A stretch of DNA of 64,000 nt, from NCBI GenBank assembly GCA_021778315.1, contig JAJYCQ010000002.1, forward strand, positions 34,294 to 98,293, read 5' to 3'. Shown here one piece after another: positions 9,849 through 18,820 of this stretch. The translations under genes and the position numbers were made by a program. This DNA comes from Acidobacteriota bacterium (GTDB lineage: Bacteria > Acidobacteriota > Terriglobia > Terriglobales > Acidobacteriaceae). Below the pieces are notes generated by a model. That model did not search any database and was not told the DNA's origin. It worked only from the letters and a program-made list of their open reading frames with translations. Each line of letters starts with the position of its first letter. The stretch's first letter is position 1.

Positions 9849-10599
9849 TACACTCGCTACCCCTCACCCCCACGAGACCGTGCTCCATGCAGAGCATGAG
9901 CACGTTGTGCTGCCGCAGCATCGTCATCATTTTGAGACCGAAGAGCAGCAGCGAGAGGCAGGCAGCTTCGGCATGTGGCTTTTTCTGCTGACTGAAATCA
10001 TGTTCTTCGGCGGCATGTTCTTCGCATACCTGCTGTACCGCAACTGGTATTACCCGGCGTTCGCGGTTGCATCGAACCAGTTGAGCGTTCCACTCGGAGC
10101 GATCAATACGGCCGTGCTCATCAGCTCTGGCTTTTGCATGGCGATTGGCGTGTGGGCGGCCGAGGTGCGCAAGCGGGGAGTGCTCGTCGTGATGCTGATC
10201 CTCACGACAGTCTTCGGTCTTATCTTTCTTGGCGTTAAGGCAGATGAGTATCACGAGAAGTATGAGTTGCATCACATCCCGGGCAACAGTTTCAGTACGT
10301 CAATGTTCGTCAATCCCGCTGCCTACGGCATCAAGGAAGCGCCTCTCTCGCCAGACATGGCGCAGAAGACGCAGATCTTCTTCTTCCTGTATTTTGCGAT
10401 GACGGGAATGCACGCGCTGCACATGATCATCGGAATCGCGCTGTTGTTCTGGCTGACCTGGCGGGCACATCGAGGAGACTTCAGCGCAGGCTATGTGGCT
10501 CCGATTGAAAATTTCGGGCTCTACTGGCACTTCGTTGATATAGTGTGGCTGTTCCTTTTCCCACTGCTGTATCTTATCAACCGGCATCCGCTCCACTAG
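9841..10599 (+). CDS. coxC: Cytochrome c oxidase subunit III
   Basis: 252 residues with about five to seven helices and a His-rich N-terminus. The [13 protein letters not shown] and HFVDIVWLF segments are typical of subunit III. The start is taken as TTG 9841 inside the end of coxA, because an in-frame stop lies just upstream at 9832, the first in-frame ATG lies far inside the protein, and AGAGGTGACG provides a ribosome site. It stabilises the oxidase core in the membrane. It is followed after 32 bases by subunit IV. Confidence 0.92.
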   Translation: MDSTLATPHPHETVLHAEHEHVVLPQHRHHFETEEQQREAGSFGMWLFLLTEIMFFGGMFFAYLLYRNWYYPAFAVASNQLSVPLGAINTAVLISSGFCMAIGVWAAEVRKRGVLVVMLILTTVFGLIFLGVKADEYHEKYELHHIPGNSFSTSMFVNPAAYGIKEAPLSPDMAQKTQIFFFLYFAMTGMHALHMIIGIALLFWLTWRAHRGDFSAGYVAPIENFGLYWHFVDIVWLFLFPLLYLINRHPLH

Positions 10600-10631
10600 A
10601 CTTCTTTGACGCAGACCACGAAGGAAACGCG

Positions 10632-10985
10632 ATGGCTCACGAAGCAATTCATACAGACGCAAACGATCCGCAAAACGTTACCAACCCGGAGCACGCGCAG
10701 CACCACATCGTCACCCCGCTGCAGTATACGTACGTCTTCGCTACGCTGCTCTTTTTTACTGGAGTCACGGTAGCGGCCGCGTATGTCGATTTGAAGTGGG
10801 CCAATCCGGTGATTGCTCTTGCCATTGCCTGCTTCAAGGCGGTGATCGTGATCTTGTTCTTTATGCACGTCGCATACCAATCGCGGCTGATCAAAATGAC
10901 GATCGGAGCCGGCTTCTTTATGTTCCTCGTCCTCGTCACGATGACGATGACGGATTACATCAGCCGCTCGTGGGGTCTTTGGTAG
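10632..10985 (+). CDS. coxD: Cytochrome c oxidase subunit IV family protein
   Basis: 117 residues: a His-rich soluble N-terminus and three hydrophobic helices, the layout of prokaryotic subunit IV (CtaF/CoxD, COX4_pro). ATG 10632 has GAAGGAAA just upstream. Starts further upstream would run into coxC. It is the last gene of the respiratory operon, 35 bases before the terminator stem. It probably helps assembly and has no redox centre. Confidence 0.85.
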   Translation: MAHEAIHTDANDPQNVTNPEHAQHHIVTPLQYTYVFATLLFFTGVTVAAAYVDLKWANPVIALAIACFKAVIVILFFMHVAYQSRLIKMTIGAGFFMFLVLVTMTMTDYISRSWGLW

Positions 10986-11020
10986 AGCGCTTTACGCAGC
11001 CTCCGCCGCAACAAACCTAA

Positions 11021-11046
11021 GCCTCACCTTCGGGTGAGGCTTTTTC
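11021..11046 (+). terminator. Intrinsic terminator of the act-cox operon
   Basis: GCCTCACC, loop TTCG, GGTGAGGC, then a run of five T. This is a perfect 8-bp stem with a stable tetraloop, directly after the last oxidase gene. Confidence 0.92.
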
Positions 11047-11053
11047 CGAGCAG

Positions 11054-11623
11054 ATGTATTCTGTCTCTATGAGACAGCAGAGTGAAAGCAAGAGCGTGGC
11101 GGTCTATTGCGCCTCGGCGGAGGGAGCCCGGCCGGAGTATCGCGCGGCCGCAGAGGCGCTGGGTCGTACGTTGGCCGAACGCGGATTCGGGCTCATCTAC
11201 GGCGGGGGCCGAGTCGGCTTGATGGGAGCGGTGGCTGATGGAGCGCTGGCTGCCGGAGGGCATGTGGTGGGAGTGATTCCGCACGTGCTGGTAGATCATG
11301 AGATCGCCCATCAGGGCATCACCGAGCTGCACGTGACCAGCACGATGCACACGCGCAAGGCTATGATGGCAGAGAAAGCCGATGCGTTTTTCATCCTGCC
11401 CGGAGGGTATGGGACGTTTGAGGAGATGTTCGAAGTGTTGGCCTGGCAGACGCTGAAGATTCATTCGAAGCCTGTCGTGCTGCTGAACATTGCGGGCTTC
11501 TACGACACGATGCTCGAGTTCCTCGACGTCTGCGACCGTGAAGGGATGCTGCGAGGGAATCGGGGGATTTTGCTGGTGGCTGGGACGGCGGAAGAGGCGC
11601 TGGAGCTCGCTGGACTCGGCTGA
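11054..11623 (+). CDS. LOG family (TIGR00730-type) nucleotide hydrolase
   Basis: 189-residue Rossmann-fold protein with GGGRVGLMG and PGGYGTFEE, the two hallmark motifs of the LOG family. Members release cytokinin-type bases, or more generally adenine, from N6-modified or plain AMP by cleaving the ribose phosphate bond; older annotations call them lysine decarboxylases. The substrate here is not shown by the sequence. ATG 11054 or ATG 11069 may be the start. It lies just after the oxidase terminator and is an independent unit. Confidence 0.85.
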   Translation: MYSVSMRQQSESKSVAVYCASAEGARPEYRAAAEALGRTLAERGFGLIYGGGRVGLMGAVADGALAAGGHVVGVIPHVLVDHEIAHQGITELHVTSTMHTRKAMMAEKADAFFILPGGYGTFEEMFEVLAWQTLKIHSKPVVLLNIAGFYDTMLEFLDVCDREGMLRGNRGILLVAGTAEEALELAGLG

Positions 11624-11683
11624 CTTGCTGTCATCATGCAGGCCCGCGGCCAACACTGGTCTGCCGACTACAATCAAGAGAGA

Positions 11684-12469
11684 ATGCTTTTTGAACACAT
11701 ACCCCATCTGCACTACATGTGGCTCGTCGCTGCGTCCACCATCGCGGGAGTCATGAACGCGATGGCCGGAGGTGGATCCTTCCTGTCGTTTCCGGCCATG
11801 CTGGGTATGGGAGTTCTTCCGGTCCAGGCCAATGCTACGAATACGGTTGCGCTGTGGCCAGGCCAGTTGACGTCTCTGGCTACACTGCGGAAGGATGTTC
11901 GCAAAGACCTGCTGCCTACCATTGCAGCAACGTGTTTGCTGGGCGGCGTTCTTGGCGCAGAAGTGTTACTTCATACTGCGCAGCGCACATTCCTGCATCT
12001 GATTCCCTGGCTGATACTGGGTGGAACTGTGATCTTTGGTGTCAGCGGGCCGGTTTCGAAGTGGATTCGGCGGCGAGCGAACCACGAAGACGTTGAGCCT
12101 CATATCCCAAAGTTTGCCTTAGCGTGTTCGCTGTTTCCGGTGTGCTTTTACATTGGATATTTTGGTGCGGGCGGAGGGTTCATTGTCATGACCATCCTCG
12201 CGCTGTTTGGAATGGAGAGGATGCATGTGTTGAACGCGACCAAGGTGGTCGCTGCGACGCTGTCGAACCTCTGCGCGATCGTTACGTTCATTTTGAGGGG
12301 CGCTGTGGTTTGGCATTATTGCCTGGTGTCGATGGTGTTTGCGGCGTTTGGGGGATGGGTTGGGGCAAGATTCGCTCGCCGGATGAATGGCGATGTATTG
12401 CGCGCCGTTGTCGTGGCTACGGGATGCATCATTGCCGCGTACTTCTTCTGGCGACAGGCGCAGGGATGA
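11684..12469 (+). CDS. TauE/SafE family sulfite/organosulfonate exporter-like permease
   Basis: 261 residues and about eight helices, with the repeated GG-containing motifs of TauE/SafE (AMAGGGSFLSFPA near the N-terminus, GAGGGFIVM in the second half). The family exports sulfite, sulfonates or other small anions. Start ATG 11684 is preceded by AAGAGAG. A TACAAT hexamer lies 9 bases before the start. Its stop overlaps the SemiSWEET start (ATGA), so the two are coupled, though their substrates differ in known families. Confidence 0.82.
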   Translation: MLFEHIPHLHYMWLVAASTIAGVMNAMAGGGSFLSFPAMLGMGVLPVQANATNTVALWPGQLTSLATLRKDVRKDLLPTIAATCLLGGVLGAEVLLHTAQRTFLHLIPWLILGGTVIFGVSGPVSKWIRRRANHEDVEPHIPKFALACSLFPVCFYIGYFGAGGGFIVMTILALFGMERMHVLNATKVVAATLSNLCAIVTFILRGAVVWHYCLVSMVFAAFGGWVGARFARRMNGDVLRAVVVATGCIIAAYFFWRQAQG

Positions 12470-12774
12470 AGATTTCTCGGGTGGAGATGGATTTGATCGG
12501 GTACGCTGCAGCGACGATGACGACGGTGTCGTTTGTGCCGCAGTTGCTGCGCGTGATCCGGCTGCGGTCGGCGCGCGATATTTCGCTGGGCATGTTTCTG
12601 ATTTTCTCCGCGGGGACATTCACGTGGGGAGTGTATGGCGTGCTGGTTCACTCAGCTCCGGTCTGGGTTGCGAATGCGCTCACGTTCGTGCTGTCGATGT
12701 CGATCCTGGTGCTGAAGCTGCGCTTCGACAGGCGCACGATGAATCACGATCAGCCAGCACACGCACCGCGTTAG
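12466..12774 (+). CDS. SemiSWEET family sugar transporter
   Basis: 102 residues with three predicted helices, the size and layout of bacterial SemiSWEETs, which work as dimers for facilitated sugar transport. The PQ motif appears in SFVPQLLRV of the first helix, and the VYGVL segment follows in the second. ATG 12466 overlaps the stop of the upstream exporter gene by four bases. The sugar cannot be read from the sequence. Confidence 0.85.
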   Translation: MKISRVEMDLIGYAAATMTTVSFVPQLLRVIRLRSARDISLGMFLIFSAGTFTWGVYGVLVHSAPVWVANALTFVLSMSILVLKLRFDRRTMNHDQPAHAPR

Positions 12775-12803
12775 GTGGGAAGATTGAGGAAGAGGATTAC
12801 GCG

Positions 12804-12827
12804 ATGAGCCACGAGGGAACAGAATGA
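12804..12827 (+). other. Seven-codon micro-ORF made by a 20-base tandem duplication
   Basis: ATGAGCCACGAGGGA at 12804 is repeated as ATGAGTCACGAGGGA at 12824, one C/T difference in the first 16 bases. The first copy encodes Met-Ser-His-Glu-Gly-Thr-Glu and stops at a TGA that overlaps the second ATG. It duplicates the start and SD-like GAGGG of the next gene. It could be a coupling leader or only a recent slip duplication. Confidence 0.5.
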
Positions 12828-13258
12828 GTCACGAGGGAATTCGCTTTGTCAGTGCGGAGGAGGCAGCGGGCGCAGAGCAGCCGAAGCTTACGGGCGATGC
12901 CATTCTTCCGGCGAAGGTTCGCGTGGATAAGAGCGGCGGCAGCGGTGTGGTGATCGAGTGGAAGGATGGCCACACGAGCTCGTGGAATTTCGCGTGGCTG
13001 CGGGCGGCCTGCCCTTGCGCGACGTGCCATGAGGAGCGCGGGAAGGAAGGGCGCGAGCCGGGGATGGCCAAGCCAAAGGCAATGTCGCTGCTGCCGATGT
13101 ATGAGGCTCCGCCTCGTCCGGTGGAGGTGACGCCGGTGGGTAAGTATGCGATCCGATTCAAGTGGAATGATGGACACGAAGCGGGGCTCTACTCGTGGGA
13201 CTACCTGCGCAATGTGTGCGATGTGGAGGCGAAGAAGCAGGGCGTTGCGGGGAGTTAG
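12824..13258 (+). CDS. DUF971 domain protein
   Basis: 144 residues. The middle and C-terminal parts (about residues 35-140) match DUF971, the gamma-butyrobetaine-hydroxylase-like N-terminal domain. Visible landmarks are WLRAACPCATC and GLYSWDYLRNVC. Stand-alone DUF971 proteins are linked to Fe-S metabolism in some bacteria, but the role is not settled. It ends with a four-base overlap with the convergent ABC ATPase gene. Confidence 0.85.
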   Translation: MSHEGIRFVSAEEAAGAEQPKLTGDAILPAKVRVDKSGGSGVVIEWKDGHTSSWNFAWLRAACPCATCHEERGKEGREPGMAKPKAMSLLPMYEAPPRPVEVTPVGKYAIRFKWNDGHEAGLYSWDYLRNVCDVEAKKQGVAGS

Positions 13259-14088
13259 TTCGACGGAGTTAGCTGCCGCAGCGGCAGTTCGGGCGTGGCG
13301 GCGAGGAGTTGCTGGGTGTAGGCCTCGCGGGGAGTGTCGCAGACCTCGCTCCACGTTCCGGTCTCGACGATGTGACCACGCTGCATCACAGCGACGCGGT
13401 GGCAGAGATAGCGGACCAGCGGCATGGAATGCGAAATGAAGAGATAGGTGAGGCCGTAGCGTTGCTGCAGGTCGCGCAGTAGATTGATGACCTGCGCGCC
13501 GACGGAAACATCGAGCGCGCTGACCGGCTCATCCAGCACAAGCAGTTCGGGACGCAGTGCAAGGGCGCGCGCGATGTTGATGCGCTGGCGCTGGCCGCCG
13601 GAGAACTCGTGGGGATAGCGGCGGAGCGCTGAGGGCTCGAGGCCTACTTCGGCGAGGAGTTCATGGAGGCGGGCGTCTAGTCCTTGCGGTGGCTGCTCAC
13701 GGTGGATGGTGAAGGGTTCGGCGAGGATCTGGCGGACAGTCATGCGCAGGTTCAGCGCGGCGTAGGGGTCCTGAAAAACGATGGAAAGTTTGCGGCGAAG
13801 ACGGCGCATCTCTCGCGGCGTGACTCGCATGAGGTCGTAGCTGCGGGTGATCGTGTCCTCCGCGCTGCGGTAGACGATATCGCCGCTGGTGGGCTCGATG
13901 AGGCGCAGCAGGAGGCGCGCGACGGTGCTTTTGCCAGAGCCGGATTCGCCAACGAGGCCGAGCGTCTCGCCGCGCATCAACCGCAGTGAGACGCCGTCGA
14001 TCACGCGCACGGAGCCGTAGTCTTTGACGAGGTCTCGGGCTTCGAGCAGAGGTTCGAGCGGGGGGGCGCTCAGGGGTTCAACGGACAT
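13255..14088 (-). CDS. ABC transporter ATP-binding protein, oligopeptide/dipeptide (OppF/DppF) type
   Basis: 277 residues with Walker [10 protein letters not shown], signature [15 protein letters not shown], Walker B LLVLDEP and a downstream switch His in FISHSM. The sequence is typical of OppF/DppF ATPases, which energise peptide or nickel uptake. No permease or binding protein lies nearby, so its membrane partners must be elsewhere or it is an orphan. ATG 14088 is preceded by CAGGAG. A DUF4440-like gene lies 31 bases upstream on the same strand. Confidence 0.88.
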   Translation of the reverse strand: MSVEPLSAPPLEPLLEARDLVKDYGSVRVIDGVSLRLMRGETLGLVGESGSGKSTVARLLLRLIEPTSGDIVYRSAEDTITRSYDLMRVTPREMRRLRRKLSIVFQDPYAALNLRMTVRQILAEPFTIHREQPPQGLDARLHELLAEVGLEPSALRRYPHEFSGGQRQRINIARALALRPELLVLDEPVSALDVSVGAQVINLLRDLQQRYGLTYLFISHSMPLVRYLCHRVAVMQRGHIVETGTWSEVCDTPREAYTQQLLAATPELPLRQLTPSN

Positions 14089-14119
14089 GCAGGCTCCTGA
14101 AGACAGCGTACCTCAGGGG

Positions 14120-14584
14120 CTACTTCGACGGAGGCGGAAGGGCAGTCGTGTCGTCTCTCACAATCTTCCAACCTGCGGTCGTGTGCTCTAGCACCAGCAG
14201 GAAGTAGCCATCGACGTTGCCTCCGCCAGCGGCCGTGCGTTCCAGATGAAAGTGGCCGGTGACCGTTGCGAGGCGCTCGTCGAGTGGCTGCACTTCAAGT
14301 TGAGAAAAGGTGAGCTTGCCCATCTTCTCCTGCGTGGGGTAGCTGGCCTTGTAGCCTGCGAGCATCTGCGCATAGCCATGCCGAATGGTGCGGCCCATGA
14401 AGAGGATGTCGGGCGACTTTTTGTAGCTGGTGGCGAAGGCATCGAGGTCGCCGCGGTTCCAGTCGTCCGTGGACTTGTTGAGGACAGCGATGATATCCCG
14501 TGCATTGGCGCTGGCACTGGGTGCGGGCTGGGCAATCGCAGGCGTGAGTATGAGAAGGCAGAGGAGCATGCGCAGAGTCTTCAT
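14120..14584 (-). CDS. Secreted DUF4440/SnoaL-like (NTF2-fold) protein
   Basis: 154 residues: signal peptide of about 18 residues (ending PAIAQ), then one NTF2-like domain. The DWNRGDLDAFATSY and VTGHFHLER segments fit DUF4440 proteins, which are mostly uncharacterised or binding/steroid-isomerase-like folds. Start ATG 14584 is chosen because it gives a clean signal peptide; the frame stays open further upstream but that region lies inside the divergent oxidoreductase gene. Confidence 0.78.
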   Translation of the reverse strand: MKTLRMLLCLLILTPAIAQPAPSASANARDIIAVLNKSTDDWNRGDLDAFATSYKKSPDILFMGRTIRHGYAQMLAGYKASYPTQEKMGKLTFSQLEVQPLDERLATVTGHFHLERTAAGGGNVDGYFLLVLEHTTAGWKIVRDDTTALPPPSK

Positions 14585-14637
14585 GAGCGAGTGAGTCTCC
14601 TGGGTGAATTCTTCGTCTGAAGCGAAAGGCTGACGCC

Positions 14638-14643
14638 TACAAT
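14638..14643 (+). promoter_or_regulatory. -10 element close to a GTG start (leaderless candidate)
   Basis: TACAAT ends 6 bases before GTG 14650. There is no Shine-Dalgarno in the gap, so transcription would begin at or next to the start codon. Confidence 0.5.
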
Positions 14644-14649
14644 ATAGTT

Positions 14650-16809
14650 GTGTCCAAGCCAATCGCCAACCCGGAGCCAGCTGCCGGAACAAAGACGATC
14701 CACGCTGTATGCACGCATGACTGCCCGGATTCGTGCGGCGTGCTGGTGACGGTGGATACGCTGACCGGACGCGCGACCAAGGTGCAGGGCGACCCTTCGC
14801 ATCCGGTGACGCGGGGTTTTTTGTGTGGCAAGGTGGCCCGGTATCTGGACCGCGTGTACTCGCCTGAGAGGCTGCTGTACCCGATGCGGCGCAAGGCTGG
14901 GGTGCCCAAGGGGCCGTTGCCGCAGGGGCATGAGGCAGAGGCGTTTGAGCAGATTTCGTGGGACGAGGCGCTGGAACTTGTCGCGAAGAAGCTGACAGAG
15001 ACGGCGGCGGAGTTTGGGCCGGAGAGCATTCTGCCTTACAGCTATGCGGGGACGATTGGTCAGCTCGGATATGGGTCGATGGACCGGCGGTTTTTTTATC
15101 GGCTGGGTGCGTCGCAGCTGGATCGGACGATCTGTGCGAGTGCGGGTGGAGAGGCGCTGACGCAGGTTTACGGGTTGAAACTCGGGACTGTGCCACAGGA
15201 TTTTGCGCATGCGGGATTGATCGTTGCGTGGGGCTCGAATATCCACGGCAACAATATTCATCTGTGGCCGTTCATCGAGGAGGCTCGGCGTAACGGAGCG
15301 CGTTTCGTGGTGATTGATCCGTACAGGACTCGCACGGCGGCGTTGGCGGATGAGCATCTGGCGGTGCGGCCGGGGACGGATGTGTTGCTCGCGCTGGCGA
15401 TCATGCACGTGCTGTTTCGCGATGGACATGACGATGCTAAGTACCTGCAGGAGTGCACGTTAGGGTGGGAAGAGCTGCGTGAGCATACGCTCAAAACGGA
15501 GCATTCGCCGGAGCGTGCGGCGGAGGTGACGGGGATTGCTGCGGAGACGATTGAGCGGCTGGCAACGGCTTACGGCAGCGCTGGACGGAGTGGGCGCGGG
15601 GCGGCGGCGATTCGGCTGAACTACGGCGTGCAACGCAGTGAAAATGGGGGTACGGCGGTGCGTGCGGTGGCGATGTTGCCGCTGATTACGGGAAGTTGGA
15701 AGCAGCACGGGGGTGGGTTGCTGCTGTCGACGAGTGGGTCGTTTCCGTTCAATACAGGGCGTCTTCAGCTGCCCTTGATGATGCAAAGGAGCGGACTAAA
15801 GCAGGTTTCGCGCGTCGTGAATATGAACCAGCTCGGGATGGCGCTGACGGAACTTGAGAGGCCTCCGGTGAAGGCGCTGTTTGTGTACAACTGCAACCCG
15901 GCGGCGGTTGCTCCGGACTCGGAACGGGTGCTGGCGGGATTGCGGCGCGAGGATTTGTTCACGGTGGTGCATGAGCAGTTTTTTACCGACACGGCGGACT
16001 ATGCGGACGTGATCCTGCCGGCTACGACGTTCCTCGAGCATAAGGAGTTGATGGGGGCGTATGGGCATCTGTTCGCGCAGATCTCGCAGCCGGCGATTGC
16101 TCCGCTGGGGGAGGCTCGGTCGAATGTGTGGATGTTCGGTGAGCTAGGGCGAAGGATGTTCGGCGATCCGGAGTTTGAGGATGGGGTGGAGGAGTTGATC
16201 TCGCAGGCACTGGAGACGGACCATCCGTTTTTTGCGGGGATCACGAAGGAGCGGCTGGAGCGCGAGGGGCATGTGCCGTTGTCGCTGCCGAAGAATGAGC
16301 GGGGTGAGTCGCTGCCGTTCAGCACGCGGGAGTGGTTCAAGACACCGAGTGGCCGGGGCGAGCTGACGCCGGTGCCGGAGTGGATTGCTCCGCGCGAATC
16401 ACGCAACGGCGCAGAGGGCGGCGGAGCGTATCCGTTGGAGTTTCTGCCGCGCAAGGCGGACAACTATATGAACTCGACGTTTGCGAACCTGCCAGGGCAT
16501 AGGCAGATGGAGCGAAAGACGGCGGGCTTGCTGGAGATGCATCAGACAGATGCAACGGCGCGCGGTGTGACGACGGGGGACAGCGTGTCGGTGTGGAATG
16601 GGCGAGGGCGGATTACGCTGGTTGCCAGCGTGGGAGAGACGGTTCCGGAGGGCGTGGTGGCGGCGCGGCTGGACTGGCAGAAGCTGTCGCAGGATGGCGC
16701 GAATGTAAATGTGCTGACCAGCGAGCGGCTGACGGACATCGGCGGAGGGGCGACGTTTTATTCGACGCTGGTCGAAGTGGCGCGCGTTGCGGAAATCTCT
16801 GCGGATTGA
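14650..16809 (+). CDS. Molybdopterin-dependent oxidoreductase (DMSO reductase family), stand-alone
   Basis: 719 residues. The N-terminus has the [4Fe-4S] binding pattern CxxxCxxxC...C (CTHDCPDSC and FLCGK), then a formate-dehydrogenase-like fold with AWGSNIHGNN and VIDPYRTRTA segments for cofactor binding, and a C-terminal molybdopterin-dinucleotide domain after about residue 590. No twin-arginine signal is visible, so it is probably cytoplasmic. No Fe-S or membrane partner gene is nearby, and the substrate is unknown. GTG 14650 is the only start before the first cluster and has a -10 hexamer 6 bases upstream. Confidence 0.88.
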   Translation: MSKPIANPEPAAGTKTIHAVCTHDCPDSCGVLVTVDTLTGRATKVQGDPSHPVTRGFLCGKVARYLDRVYSPERLLYPMRRKAGVPKGPLPQGHEAEAFEQISWDEALELVAKKLTETAAEFGPESILPYSYAGTIGQLGYGSMDRRFFYRLGASQLDRTICASAGGEALTQVYGLKLGTVPQDFAHAGLIVAWGSNIHGNNIHLWPFIEEARRNGARFVVIDPYRTRTAALADEHLAVRPGTDVLLALAIMHVLFRDGHDDAKYLQECTLGWEELREHTLKTEHSPERAAEVTGIAAETIERLATAYGSAGRSGRGAAAIRLNYGVQRSENGGTAVRAVAMLPLITGSWKQHGGGLLLSTSGSFPFNTGRLQLPLMMQRSGLKQVSRVVNMNQLGMALTELERPPVKALFVYNCNPAAVAPDSERVLAGLRREDLFTVVHEQFFTDTADYADVILPATTFLEHKELMGAYGHLFAQISQPAIAPLGEARSNVWMFGELGRRMFGDPEFEDGVEELISQALETDHPFFAGITKERLEREGHVPLSLPKNERGESLPFSTREWFKTPSGRGELTPVPEWIAPRESRNGAEGGGAYPLEFLPRKADNYMNSTFANLPGHRQMERKTAGLLEMHQTDATARGVTTGDSVSVWNGRGRITLVASVGETVPEGVVAARLDWQKLSQDGANVNVLTSERLTDIGGGATFYSTLVEVARVAEISAD

Positions 16810-16846
16810 GCTCGACCGGGCCCGACCGATGGTGCCGCTCACGGAT

Positions 16847-16852
16847 TAGAAT
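16847..16852 (+). promoter_or_regulatory. -10 element close to the PfkB gene start (leaderless candidate)
   Basis: TAGAAT ends 6 bases before ATG 16859, and the gap GACCCC has no ribosome site. The spacing equals that of the upstream oxidoreductase gene. Confidence 0.5.
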
Positions 16853-16858
16853 GACCCC

Positions 16859-17818
16859 ATGCCGTTGACGTCGCAGGTTGATCTCGTGGGTGTGGGCCTC
16901 AATGCTACGGATACGATCATTCCGCTGGCAGAGTTTCCGGTTTGCGGCTCCAAGGTAGAGTACCGCCACGAGACGGTAATGCAGGGCGGACAGGCGGCGA
17001 CCACGGTGGTGGCGTGCCAGACGTGGGGCATGCGGACGCGCTATGTTGGAAAGCTGGGTGACGATGATGCGGCGCGGCTGCATGCTCGAGCGTTCGCGCG
17101 CGCTGGCGTGGATGCGAAGCTGATTACCGTGGACGATGCGGCAAGCCCGCGGTCGCTGATTCTGGTGGATGGCTCGGGTGAGCGAACGGTGTTGTGCCGC
17201 CGGGATGAGCGCTTGATTCTGCAGCCGCACGAGCTTCGCCGCGAGTGGATTGAACGGGCGAGGGTGCTGCATGTGGATGGCTACGATACGGCTGCGGCGA
17301 CGCTTGCCGCAGGATGGGCGCGGGAGGCAAATATTCCCGTCACGGCGGATTTGGATGAGATCTATCCCGGCGTCGAAGCACTGATTGAGAACATCGACTA
17401 CCTGATTGTGAGCCGCGATTTCCCATGCCGCTTGATGGCAGAGGACGATCTGCGTAGCGCTCTGCGCAAGATGCAGGAGCGCTTCGGATGCCTGCTGACG
17501 GCGGCGACGCTGGGGCCCGATGGCGTGCTCGCATGGGATGGCCGGGAGTTTCACTTCAGCTCCGCGTATGAGGTGCCGGTGGTGGATACAACGGGCGCTG
17601 GCGATATCTTCCACGCCGGTTTTATCTATGGGCTGCTGCAGGGCTGGGAGTTGGAGCGACAGCTGGAGTTTGCGTGCGCTGCGGCGGCGATGAACTGCAT
17701 GGCCGAAGGCGCGAGGGGAGGCATCCAGCCGGTTGCCGCGATTGAGGGGTTTATGGCGAGCGCTCCCCGCTACAAGAAGCCGGACGATCTTATGGAGCGA
17801 GTGCAGATGCTCGCGTAG
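16859..17818 (+). CDS. PfkB family carbohydrate kinase
   Basis: 319 residues of ribokinase fold. The C-terminal signature DTTGAGDIFHAGF carries the catalytic Asp and anion hole. The N-terminal GVGLNATDTI and GGQAATTV (the first PfkB signature region) are also present. It phosphorylates a sugar or nucleoside with ATP; the exact substrate cannot be told. Start ATG 16859 has a very short or absent leader. It converges with lipA, whose stop is 27 bases away. Confidence 0.88.
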   Translation: MPLTSQVDLVGVGLNATDTIIPLAEFPVCGSKVEYRHETVMQGGQAATTVVACQTWGMRTRYVGKLGDDDAARLHARAFARAGVDAKLITVDDAASPRSLILVDGSGERTVLCRRDERLILQPHELRREWIERARVLHVDGYDTAAATLAAGWAREANIPVTADLDEIYPGVEALIENIDYLIVSRDFPCRLMAEDDLRSALRKMQERFGCLLTAATLGPDGVLAWDGREFHFSSAYEVPVVDTTGAGDIFHAGFIYGLLQGWELERQLEFACAAAAMNCMAEGARGGIQPVAAIEGFMASAPRYKKPDDLMERVQMLA

Positions 17819-17845
17819 CAAGGTGGGCTTTGACGAGAGTTGCGG

Positions 17846-18778
17846 CTACGCGAGGCCGGTGGATTGGGCCTGTTCGTGGGCGTGGTAGCTGCTGCGGACG
17901 AGGGGGCCGGATTCTACGTGGCGGAAGCCCATGCCGAGGGCCTCGTGTTTGAGGAAGGCGAACTCGTCGGGGGTGTAGAAGCGGGACATGGGGAGATGGT
18001 CGCGGCTGGGGCGCAGGTACTGGCCGATGGTGAGGATGTCGACCTTGCGGTCGGCGAGGTCGCGGAAGACTCCGAGGAGCTCGTGCATCTCTTCGCCCAT
18101 GCCGACGATGATGCCGGTTTTGATGACGATGGGGCCGAGCTCGTGCGCCTCTGATTCGGTCTTGGCCGTTGCGAGGAATTCAAGCGAGCGCTCGTAGCGG
18201 CCTCCGGATTTCGCGACGCGGTAGAGGCGGGGAACGGTCTCTATGTTGTGATTCAGGATCTCGGGGCGCGCTGCGACGACCATGCGCCGGGCTGCGGCGA
18301 CGCCCTGAAAGTCCGGGGTGAGGACTTCGACGCGGCAGCCGGGGGCTTGCTGGCGGATTTGTTCGATGACGGAGACGAAGGCCTGGGCTGCGCCGAGGTT
18401 GTCGTCGTCGCGGTTGACGCTGGTGATGACGGCGTGGGCGAGGCCGAGCTGTGCGACAGCGTAGGCTACGCGCGCGGGTTCGGTGTGGTCGATGGGTTCG
18501 GGCTTGCCCTTGGGCACGGCGCAGAAGCCGCAGCGGCGCGTGCAGAGGTTGCCGAGCATCATGAAGGTGGCGGTCTTCTGGTTCCAGCACTCGCCGATGT
18601 TGGGGCAGTGGGCGGACTCGCAGACGGTGTGGAGATTGAGGTCGCGGGCGAGCTTTTTGAGGTCGTGGAAGGTCTCGCCCATGGGAGCGCGGGCCTTGAG
18701 CCACGCAGGCTTGGCGGCCGGCTTGTGCGGAGTTAGGTCAATCTGGATCAGCACGTCGGATTGGACGGGTGGAGGCAT
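17846..18778 (-). CDS. lipA: Lipoyl synthase
   Basis: 310 residues. It has the auxiliary cluster motif CESAHCPNIGEC and the radical-SAM cluster motif CTRRCGFC, both needed for sulfur insertion into octanoyl groups on lipoyl domains. The length matches LipA. AGAGG lies about 7 bases before ATG 18778, and TACAAT (18790-18795, reverse) is a fair -10. No lipB is adjacent. Confidence 0.96.
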   Translation of the reverse strand: MPPPVQSDVLIQIDLTPHKPAAKPAWLKARAPMGETFHDLKKLARDLNLHTVCESAHCPNIGECWNQKTATFMMLGNLCTRRCGFCAVPKGKPEPIDHTEPARVAYAVAQLGLAHAVITSVNRDDDNLGAAQAFVSVIEQIRQQAPGCRVEVLTPDFQGVAAARRMVVAARPEILNHNIETVPRLYRVAKSGGRYERSLEFLATAKTESEAHELGPIVIKTGIIVGMGEEMHELLGVFRDLADRKVDILTIGQYLRPSRDHLPMSRFYTPDEFAFLKHEALGMGFRHVESGPLVRSSYHAHEQAQSTGLA

Positions 18779-18820
18779 CAGCTACCTCTATTGTAGACGT
18801 TTCGCCTTTTACTGGCGGCG

